Below are positions 5,451 through 10,405 of a stretch of DNA of 14,685 nucleotides, piece after piece; position 1 is the first letter of the stretch; each line of letters opens with the position of its first letter. A program made the translations under genes and the position numbers. The stretch spans positions 1 through 14,685 of the forward strand of contig JAHFLM010000017.1 in assembly GCA_023244865.1 (NCBI GenBank), in the 5' to 3' direction. The notes beneath the pieces were generated by a model. It saw only the letters and a list, made by a program, of their open reading frames with translations, was not told the origin of the DNA and ran no database searches. Origin of the DNA: Candidatus Harrisonbacteria bacterium. GTDB taxonomy: Bacteria > Patescibacteriota > Minisyncoccia > UBA6257 > UBA11618.

Positions 5451-5822
5451 TTACTTCAATTCGACAGAGGCACCGGCAGCTTCTAGCTTACCTTTTAAGT
5501 CGGCAGCTTCCTCTTTCTTTAAGCCTTCTTTGATGGTCTTTGGAGCACCGTCAACGATGGCTTTAGCTTCACCCAAACCTAAGCCAGTAGCTTCTTTAAC
5601 TACTTTAATGACTTGGATTTTTTGAGAACCGGCATCTTTCAAGATGACGTCCCAAGCGGTTTTTTCAGCGGCGGCGTCTTCAGCTGGAGCAGCGGCACCG
5701 GCAGCCATAACTGGCATAGCGGCAGACACGCCAAATTTCTCTTCAATAGCTTTTACTAAATCAGAAAGTTCGAGGGCGTTCATTTTTTCTACTTTATCTA
5801 AGATATCTTTGTATTGTTCCAT
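5451..5822 (-). CDS. rplL: 50S ribosomal protein L7/L12
   Basis: Stalk protein of the large subunit; dimers bind L10 and recruit and activate translational GTPases. The 123 residues have the standard layout: N-terminal dimerisation and L10-binding helices (residues 1-32), an Ala-rich flexible hinge (about 34-53, MPVMAAGAAAPAEDAAAEK), and the C-terminal factor-binding domain containing IKVVKEATGLGLGEAKAIVDGAP. The gene begins four bases after the rplJ stop and has no visible SD, so coupling to rplJ is likely. In most bacteria L12 is made in several-fold excess over L10; no extra internal promoter is obvious. rpoB, the common next gene elsewhere, does not follow here. Confidence 0.97.
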   Translation of the reverse strand: MEQYKDILDKVEKMNALELSDLVKAIEEKFGVSAAMPVMAAGAAAPAEDAAAEKTAWDVILKDAGSQKIQVIKVVKEATGLGLGEAKAIVDGAPKTIKEGLKKEEAADLKGKLEAAGASVELK

Positions 5823-5826
5823 AAAA

Positions 5827-6339
5827 TTATTGTGTATTTGTTAATTGTTCTTTGCGACTGTTTAATGCGATGGCCAATTTTTTCATTGGCATTTGAAGGA
5901 CGATGGCGATTTGAGCCAAGAGAATTTCGCGAGCTGGGAGTTTAGCGATTCTTTCAAACTCCTCTTTAGTAATCGCTTTTTTAGTTTGAAGATCGATTGC
6001 GCCTAAGATTTTAAAAATCTTTTTAGATTTGGATAAATCTTTGGAGAATTTTTGAATCGAGCTAGCCATATCAAAAATCGGATTTTGACTAATAATGGAG
6101 CCGGCTTGAGCGTCAAACTCGGTTGGATCGTAATCAACCCCAACTTCTTTCAAGATAATTTTAAGCAAGCGCTTTTTAATCACTTGAAACTTCGCACCTT
6201 TTTCTTTAAGGGTAATTCTTAAAGCTCTGAGATCAGAGTTAGGAACACCAGTAAAGTCGGCGAAGACGATGCTTTGACTAGTTTTTAAATCACCAACACC
6301 TTCGGTAATTGCAGTTTGTTTTTGTGCTTTTGTAAGCAT
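5827..6339 (-). CDS. rplJ: 50S ribosomal protein L10
   Basis: L10 anchors the L7/L12 stalk on 23S rRNA. The 170 residues begin MLTKAQKQ, followed by the conserved VFADFTGVPNSDLRALRITL block (residues 25-44) and KGAKFQVIKKRLLK (47-60), which belong to the rRNA-binding domain. The C-terminal helix (about residues 133-162, LPAREILLAQIAIVLQMPMKKLAIAL) is where L12 dimers attach. The ATG at 6339 is preceded by AACTAAAATC, with no SD. Upstream lie an L10-type leader RNA, a hairpin with a long T-tract, and a consensus promoter, indicating autogenous control by L10(L12)4 through attenuation as described for Bacillus subtilis rplJL. Confidence 0.96.
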   Translation of the reverse strand: MLTKAQKQTAITEGVGDLKTSQSIVFADFTGVPNSDLRALRITLKEKGAKFQVIKKRLLKIILKEVGVDYDPTEFDAQAGSIISQNPIFDMASSIQKFSKDLSKSKKIFKILGAIDLQTKKAITKEEFERIAKLPAREILLAQIAIVLQMPMKKLAIALNSRKEQLTNTQ

Positions 6340-6361
6340 GATTTTAGTTGTGTTTTTTTCT

Positions 6362-6388
6362 TAAAAAACAAAAACGACCTTTCGGCCG
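6362..6388 (-). terminator. Attenuator hairpin in the rplJ leader
   Basis: CGGCC-GAAA-GGTCG (minus strand, 6388-6375) is followed by TTTTTGTTTTTT. The stem is short (5 bp with one G-T) but GNRA-capped and ends in a strong T-run. Its left arm shares bases 6386-6388 with the closing helix of the L10 leader, so the two structures compete. Confidence 0.7.
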
Positions 6389-6470
6389 CAGATGAATGTC
6401 TACACTTAATAAAAAGTTATAACCTCGAGAGGGACCTATGAGAGATTTATCTCTGCCCAACTGTCTGCGG
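6386..6470 (-). ncRNA. L10 leader RNA (ribosomal protein leader)
   Basis: On the minus strand CCGCAGA (6470-6464) and TCTGCGG (6392-6386) form a 7-bp closing helix around about 70 bases. Inside are a hairpin AGAGA-TAAA-TCTCT (6441-6454), framed by GGG and CCC, and a CCCTCTCGAGGTTAT segment resembling the conserved CCnGCCGAGG part of the L10 leader family (Rfam RF00557). Its position between the rplJ promoter and gene fits. In B. subtilis L10(L12)4 binding to this leader promotes termination. Family membership is judged by eye. Confidence 0.75.
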
Positions 6471-6480
6471 AATGTTTAAT

Positions 6481-6509
6481 ATAATAGAAAAACCCCGGAC
6501 GAATGTCAA
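6481..6509 (-). promoter_or_regulatory. rplJL promoter
   Basis: TTGACA (6504-6509), 17-base spacer and TATTAT (6481-6486) on the minus strand form one of the strongest promoters here. Transcription would begin near 6474, a few bases before the L10 leader helix. The -35 box lies in the loop of the terminator of the upstream sigma-like gene. Confidence 0.85.
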
Positions 6510-6516
6510 GGGTTTT
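6489..6516 (-). terminator. Terminator of the sigma-like gene, overlapping the rplJL promoter
   Basis: AAAACCC (minus strand 6516-6510) pairs with GGGTTTT (6495-6489) across a 14-base loop, then TTC. It follows the sigma-like stop codon by one base. The long loop makes it weaker than the other terminators here, and it coincides with the rplJL -35 and spacer. Confidence 0.55.
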
Positions 6517-6517
6517 A

Positions 6518-7396
6518 TTAGTTTTCATCTGAGTCTGCGTCTTTGGCTAGTTGAAGTTCTGCCAGTGCTTTGAATCGAGGATGAGTTTTAATGAGGTATT
6601 TTGCGAGCTTCGATTTAGCTTTGTTTTTTATTTGGCGCACTCTTTCTTTAGTAACTCCAAAATCGTCTTTAATGTTATTTAGTGCTTCTTTAGGCTTTCT
6701 GTTTAGGCCTTGATTTCTTTGGAGAACTTCCATTTCTCTTGGATTTAGGCCGCATTTTTCGATAGCGTCTCTAATATCATCTAATTCTTCAAAGTCACAC
6801 ACCAGGTCAAGAACAGAGGTGTCTCCTGAGGTGAAGACTTCTAGGTCGCCTTCGTTACCGTCGCCATCGGCGATTATACCCGAGGCAAAAACAACATTAT
6901 CATAACCACGCTTCTGTTTTACTTTCGACGGAATGTGGACTAATTCTGTATTACCACTTTTCCGGCTATAATTTCTAATTTCGAAGAAAAGTTTTCGCCA
7001 AAGAAATGTTAAAAATCTAACCCCTCTTTCTGGATCAAAGTTACTCGAACCTTCAAGGCCAATTCTTAGAATAAAATCTTGAGTGACTAAAAAGGCTTCG
7101 TTGATCAAATCCATATAATCGCAATATTTTCTAACCCGATCTCGGAACTTATCGCAAATTTTTACCATTGAGCGAACGTAAAAGAATGGGAGTTGTTTTC
7201 TAAAATCTTCAGCGTCAGCGTTTTTTTCTTCAAGAAATGCTCTGACCTCTTCCTCTAAATCTGGATTAGTTTCTAAAAAGCCTTGTATGCGATTTCCTTC
7301 AACGATAGCTCGCGTCATGATTACCTCTTCATCTCTTGGCAATAATCTATGCTCCATTAGCGGTCGGAGCTCATCTGGGTAATAGGGCTCATGCAT
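6518..7396 (-). CDS. Sigma-70 family-like factor, third gene of trio (most canonical)
   Basis: The 292-residue protein has the order of sigma-70 modules. Region 1.2 is at about residues 18-35 (LLPRDEEVIMTRAIVEG). Region 2 is at about 65-146, with YCDYMDLINEAF near 91 and FDPERGVRFLTFLWRK near 120, the core-binding and -10 recognition part. Next comes a HIPSKVKQK segment resembling region 3.0, an acidic linker (about 175-210), and region 4 at about 214-270 with the helix-turn-helix FGVTKERVRQIKNKAKSKL that reads -35 elements in true sigma factors. The start is ATG 7396, set by a perfect AAAGGAGGT five bases upstream. Only 11 bases separate it from the preceding sigma-like gene, so the two are translationally linked. 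It shares RIGLEG and region 1.2 spacing with its neighbours. Which promoters it serves is unknown. Confidence 0.82.
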   Translation of the reverse strand: MHEPYYPDELRPLMEHRLLPRDEEVIMTRAIVEGNRIQGFLETNPDLEEEVRAFLEEKNADAEDFRKQLPFFYVRSMVKICDKFRDRVRKYCDYMDLINEAFLVTQDFILRIGLEGSSNFDPERGVRFLTFLWRKLFFEIRNYSRKSGNTELVHIPSKVKQKRGYDNVVFASGIIADGDGNEGDLEVFTSGDTSVLDLVCDFEELDDIRDAIEKCGLNPREMEVLQRNQGLNRKPKEALNNIKDDFGVTKERVRQIKNKAKSKLAKYLIKTHPRFKALAELQLAKDADSDEN

Positions 7397-7400
7397 CACT

Positions 7401-7409
7401 ACCTCCTTT
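7401..7409 (-). promoter_or_regulatory. Consensus Shine-Dalgarno deciding a start
   Basis: AAAGGAGGT lies five bases before ATG 7396 and overlaps the TAA stop of the preceding sigma-like gene (7408-7410). It excludes the 31-residue longer N-terminal reading, which would run through the end of that gene, and indicates re-initiation coupling. Confidence 0.85.
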
Positions 7410-8091
7410 AGGTATTGAATCTTTTGAGATGGGGGCGAAGTTTGTTGTAGGCGGCTACGCGAAGAATGTAGACATTGGATTCGGTGCAACCACCGAGTTT
7501 TTGAGCGGTAACCTTGCCAGTTTCATCTTTGAGAAAACCGTCGACTGAAATACGTTGACGTTCATTGAGGTCACTTTTTTCTACGGCCCAAGCAATTCCA
7601 TTAGTTACCTCCGCTTCTATTAGGGTTTCGAGCGGATCGTCTTCGATGGCAAGATAAGTTTCTTCGATTTGATCTTCTGGCAAAGAATCATTTAGAAAAA
7701 AGGTTTTCGTTTTACGACTTCTTTTGCTTTTATTAAGCGCCCAAATAATGGGTCGGCTAATGAAACTAGAAAATCTTTTACAGCCCAAAGTGGGGTTATA
7801 GCCATTTTCTAAGCCGATTTCTGAAATCACGCTTATTAAACGGTTGTAGGCTTCACTAAATAATTCCAAGATGCTTCTTCGATCGTCTTTTTTTTCTTTA
7901 TACTGAAGACAAATACTTAAGATGTAGCGGAGATAATAAGAAGCCAGCTCTTGTCTTAGAACTTTGCCGGGATTTCCATGATAATCTTCGGCGAGATTAC
8001 ACTCGCTAATACGAGTAATTAGGTCAGCTTCAATTTCGGGAGTGATTAAGGGGTGCTTGAGAATGGGTTCTAATAAGGCTAATTCTTTCAT
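7408..8091 (-). CDS. Divergent sigma-70 family-like factor, second gene of trio
   Basis: At 227 residues this is the shortest and most diverged of the three. Region 1.2-like ITPEIEADLITRISECN is at about residues 16-32. The region 2-like part spans about 44-127, with LELFSEAYNRLISVISEIGLENGYNP (75-100) aligning with the next paralogue's LFSE..IGLDGGYNP, then FSSFISRPIIWALNKSKR. An acidic linker (about 137-165) precedes a region 4-like C-terminus (LNERQR at 175-180, then a weak HTH VTAQKLGGCTESNVYILRVAAYNKL). The canonical region 4 residues are partly lost, so it may bind other DNA or act as an accessory factor. ATG 8091 has GAGGAG seven bases upstream. The gene has its own promoter after the terminator of the first trio gene, and its stop overlaps the SD of the third. 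Confidence 0.72.
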   Translation of the reverse strand: MKELALLEPILKHPLITPEIEADLITRISECNLAEDYHGNPGKVLRQELASYYLRYILSICLQYKEKKDDRRSILELFSEAYNRLISVISEIGLENGYNPTLGCKRFSSFISRPIIWALNKSKRSRKTKTFFLNDSLPEDQIEETYLAIEDDPLETLIEAEVTNGIAWAVEKSDLNERQRISVDGFLKDETGKVTAQKLGGCTESNVYILRVAAYNKLRPHLKRFNT

Positions 8092-8129
8092 AATGAAACT
8101 CCTCAGTAGGTTGTGAATGACCTAGGGGG

Positions 8130-8157
8130 ATAATACTATATTTTGTATTTTTGGCAA
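8130..8157 (-). promoter_or_regulatory. Promoter of the second and third sigma-like genes
   Basis: TTGCCA (8152-8157), a 16-base spacer and TATTAT (8130-8135) on the minus strand. Transcription would begin near 8123, giving a leader of about 32 bases with SD GAGGAG. Confidence 0.65.
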
Positions 8158-8162
8158 TATAC

Positions 8163-8191
8163 AAAAAACCTCGCTTGGTGAGCGAGGTTTT
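8163..8191 (-). terminator. Terminator between first and second sigma-like genes
   Basis: A perfect 11-bp stem (AAAACCTCGCT at 8165-8175 with AGCGAGGTTTT at 8181-8191) with a 5-base loop is followed by TTTTTT on the minus strand. It starts three bases after the stop codon, so the first trio gene is a separate transcript. Confidence 0.92.
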
Positions 8192-8194
8192 GAA

Positions 8195-8935
8195 TTACTT
8201 GGCGTGAGAAAAAGTTTTAGGATATTTTTTAATTAAACCAAATCGGATTTTGTTAAGGGCGCGGGCATGACTCTGATTAAAGGCAGCGCCACTGAAGCCA
8301 GCCTCGGCGGCCATGGTTCTTAGAGACTTTCCTTTGCCTCCAGAATTTGGATATTTTTCATTAATAATTAGCCTTTCTCTTTTTGTGAGGCGACAGTCTT
8401 CTCTCTCGAGTCTTACAATTGTAGCCTCTTCATCATCGGGTAAGCTTTCTAGGGCTAGGTCTTCATAAACTAAGTCGCTGTCATCTGGATCGAGCGGAAA
8501 AGAATCCCTTCTTCCTTCTTTCATTTCTACTTTAATACCACCAGAAAAAACTCCTCTAACATTTTTTCTGGCAAGATAAGATTTTATCTTTAAGCAAATA
8601 AATTTAGAGGCGTAAAGGATGAATGGTTCACCATCCGGATTGTAACCCCCATCTAGGCCTATTTTGTTAATAGTTTTCCATAAGGCAATTGTGCCCTCGC
8701 TAAAGAGATCGTCAAAATTACAAAATTTACCGAAAAAGTGAACTCTTTTGATGTAAAAATGATCGGCGATTTGAGCGACACGGCGCAAAAGATGGGTGAA
8801 AAGTTTTTCTTTGGCCTCGGTTTTGGCCTTAGAGTCGATTTGATTTCCTTCGGCGATTTGCCTTGTAAGGGCTAGTATATCTTTTCTGGGTAAAATAGGA
8901 TGATTAACCATTCTTTCAACTAAGGTGTCCCACAC
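8195..8935 (-). CDS. Sigma-70 family-like factor, first gene of trio
   Basis: This 246-residue protein has sigma-70 region 1.2 at about residues 14-31 (ILPRKDILALTRQIAEGN). Region 2 is at about 44-125: helix EKLFTHLLRRVAQIADHF, FDDLFSEGTIALWKTINKIG as the core-binding helix, and FILYASKFICLKIKSYLARK as the -10-reading helix. A long acidic linker (about 145-178) follows. Region 4 is at about 182-238, with LTKRERLII and the helix-turn-helix SLRTMAAEAGFSGAAFNQSHARALNKIR. There is no separate region 3, as in ECF-like and phage sigma factors, though the linker is longer. The GTG start at 8935 is supported by GGAGAGG four bases upstream; the next ATG (8911) has no SD. The gene has its own promoter, whose -35 lies inside the end of trmD, and its own terminator. 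Confidence 0.78.
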   Translation of the reverse strand: MWDTLVERMVNHPILPRKDILALTRQIAEGNQIDSKAKTEAKEKLFTHLLRRVAQIADHFYIKRVHFFGKFCNFDDLFSEGTIALWKTINKIGLDGGYNPDGEPFILYASKFICLKIKSYLARKNVRGVFSGGIKVEMKEGRRDSFPLDPDDSDLVYEDLALESLPDDEEATIVRLEREDCRLTKRERLIINEKYPNSGGKGKSLRTMAAEAGFSGAAFNQSHARALNKIRFGLIKKYPKTFSHAK

Positions 8936-8977
8936 GGTGCCTCTCCCCTGCTTTCAAGGTGCGTAAAACCAGGCTAG

Positions 8978-9005
8978 ATTATAATGAATTTTATTGCTTA
9001 GACAA
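8978..9005 (-). promoter_or_regulatory. Promoter of the first sigma-like gene
   Basis: A perfect TATAAT (8978-8983) lies 16 bases after TTGTCT (9000-9005), which is inside the last codons of trmD. Transcription would begin near 8971, with a leader of about 36 bases and an SD. Confidence 0.7.
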
Positions 9006-9668
9006 GTCCTTAGGATTTTTGCGCCAAGCATCAATATTTTTGTGATGACCAGACTTTAGAACTTCGGGAATTGAAAGTTTCTGCTTTTTATAGGTAAAAA
9101 TCTCTGGTTTGGTGTAGGTGGGATAGCTGCCTTTGATAGTCTCAAGGGATTCTGTTTTACCCAATACCCCGGGAATAAGTCGAGAAACTGCGTCAGTAAT
9201 AATAAGAGCGCCTAATTCGCCGCCTGATAAAACATAGTTACCCAAAGAGATTTCTTGATCGGCTAAATTAGTGGCAACTCTTTCGTCTACTCCTTCATAG
9301 CGACCACAGAGAAAAATTAATTGTTCGTATTTTTGTAATTCTTGAGCTAAAGCTTGATTGAAAAGATCGCCTCGAGTAGAGAGTAAAATGACCCTTGAGC
9401 GATTTGGCTTTAATTTAGTGTTTTTGAGTTTAATTTTATCAACGCATTCGAAAAAAGGTTCAGGCTTTAAAACCATACCTGGTCCACCACCATAAGGAGA
9501 GTCGTCTACGGTTTGGTGTTTATCGTGGGCGTAATCTCTTAGTTGATGGGCCTGAATTTTGATCAGATTATTTTTTTTGGCGCGGCCTAAAATAGAAGCT
9601 CTAGTATAAGGCTCGATAACTTCTGGAAAAAGGGTAATGATGTCGAAATTAATTTTTGGTTTTTTCAT
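8991..9668 (-). CDS. trmD: tRNA (guanine-37-N1)-methyltransferase
   Basis: TrmD uses S-adenosylmethionine to form m1G37 next to the anticodon of tRNAs that read codons with G at position 36, preventing frameshifts. The 225 residues carry the knotted SPOUT fold signatures: DDSPYGGGPGMV at 55-66, LLSTRG at 95-100, CGRYEGVDERV at 121-131 and LGNYVLSGGELGALIITDAVSRLIPG at 142-167, where D159 corresponds to the catalytic Asp. SGHHKNIDAWR near the end is also typical. The ATG at 9668 gives the usual FDIITLFPE start; there is no SD. It follows rpsP and khpA, but a strong terminator ends only 12 bases before the start, leaving little room for a promoter. rimM and rplS, often beside trmD, are absent. 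Confidence 0.97.
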   Translation of the reverse strand: MKKPKINFDIITLFPEVIEPYTRASILGRAKKNNLIKIQAHQLRDYAHDKHQTVDDSPYGGGPGMVLKPEPFFECVDKIKLKNTKLKPNRSRVILLSTRGDLFNQALAQELQKYEQLIFLCGRYEGVDERVATNLADQEISLGNYVLSGGELGALIITDAVSRLIPGVLGKTESLETIKGSYPTYTKPEIFTYKKQKLSIPEVLKSGHHKNIDAWRKNPKDLSKQ

Positions 9669-9680
9669 AATATTAGTTTA

Positions 9681-9719
9681 ACAAAATAAAAAACCACGAG
9701 GTGTGGTTTTTTATTTTGT
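9681..9719 (-). terminator. Terminator directly upstream of trmD, 17-bp perfect stem
   Basis: Positions 9681-9697 and 9703-9719 are exact reverse complements around a 5-base loop (GAGGT). On the minus strand the right arm GTGGTTTTTTATTTTGT carries the T-run. It follows the khpA stop by about 12 bases and precedes the trmD ATG by 12. Confidence 0.88.
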
Positions 9720-9731
9720 TTTACTGTCGAA

Positions 9732-10007
9732 TTACATCTGCGGTTCCGCCTGAGGAGCGCGGCCACCGGCTGGCTCTTCAATCTTGAGATTAACGCGGGC
9801 GTTATTTTTAACACCAACGATTCTGAGCAAGGATCTAATGGCTTTAGCAGTGGCGCCTTCGCGACCCACTACCACACCCATATCTTGCTGATTTACTCTA
9901 AGAGAAAGCAAAACACCCATTTCATCAACTTTTCTTTCAACGGTGACATCTTCTGGATGATCTACGATACCCTTAACGATAAATTCTAAAAATTCCTGAT
10001 CTTTCAT
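9732..10007 (-). CDS. khpA: KH-domain RNA-binding protein
   Basis: Small single KH-domain protein of the KhpA (YlqC) family, an RNA chaperone that pairs with KhpB in other bacteria to influence cell division and sRNA function. The 91 residues contain the GxxG loop of the KH fold, GREG at 48-51, within VVVGREGATAKAIRSLLRIVG, preceded by beta strands and followed by RVNLKIEE. The Pro/Ala-rich tail (EPAGGRAPQAEPQM) looks disordered. Position after rpsP is the standard context. The ATG at 10007 gives the family start MKDQEFLEFIVKGIVDHPE; no SD is seen. Cotranscription with rpsP is likely across the 75-base gap. Confidence 0.9.
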   Translation of the reverse strand: MKDQEFLEFIVKGIVDHPEDVTVERKVDEMGVLLSLRVNQQDMGVVVGREGATAKAIRSLLRIVGVKNNARVNLKIEEPAGGRAPQAEPQM

Positions 10008-10040
10008 GAGTTTCTTAACTGCATTACGGCGACCTTTCTC

Positions 10041-10067
10041 GTAATTTCCTCAGCTTAGCAAAATTAC
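10041..10067 (-). other. Possible stem-loop between rpsP and khpA
   Basis: GTAATTT (10041-10047) and AAATTAC (10061-10067) are inverted repeats with a 13-base loop in the 75-base rpsP-khpA gap. No T-run follows, so it is not a terminator. It may be an mRNA processing or stability element, or chance. Confidence 0.3.
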
Positions 10068-10082
10068 CTTAAAAAGCCAAGA

Positions 10083-10367
10083 CTAAGCCTTAGCTTCTAG
10101 TTTTTTAGTTTTATGAACTGCGATCTTAGGCAAGGAAATAACCTTAGCTCGAACTAAAAGATTGTGCACGGTTTCTGATTTTTGAGCACCAAGCTTGAGC
10201 CAATGGTTGATTCGGTCTTTTTTAAAATCGTATTTCTTGTCTTTGGGGTTGTACCAACCGAGATTTTCAAGGCACTTACCGTTTAACTTAGAGCGTCTTT
10301 CATTAATAATAAGACGGTAAAAGGCCTGATGTTTTCTGCCGGTACGACTTAACTTGATAACTAACAT
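10083..10367 (-). CDS. rpsP: 30S ribosomal protein S16
   Basis: S16 binds the 5' domain of 16S rRNA and is needed for 30S assembly. The 94 residues show the family pattern: MLVIKLSRTGRKHQAFYRLIINERRS at the start, LGWYNPKDKKYDFKKDRINHWLKLGAQKSETVHNLL in the middle, and a basic tail. The length is typical or slightly long. ATG 10367 is the only fitting start, with no SD; the promoter at 10378-10405 implies that the mRNA begins only three or four bases before it. It heads the rpsP-khpA unit downstream of smc. Confidence 0.95.
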   Translation of the reverse strand: MLVIKLSRTGRKHQAFYRLIINERRSKLNGKCLENLGWYNPKDKKYDFKKDRINHWLKLGAQKSETVHNLLVRAKVISLPKIAVHKTKKLEAKA

Positions 10368-10377
10368 ATGAAATTGA

Positions 10378-10405
10378 ATTATAAATGTTTTGGGATAAAA
10401 GTCAA
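10378..10405 (-). promoter_or_regulatory. rpsP promoter, near-leaderless
   Basis: TTGACT (10400-10405), a 16-base spacer and a perfect TATAAT (10378-10383) on the minus strand. The -35 box starts right after the smc stop codon, and transcription would begin about four bases before the rpsP ATG. Confidence 0.75.
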
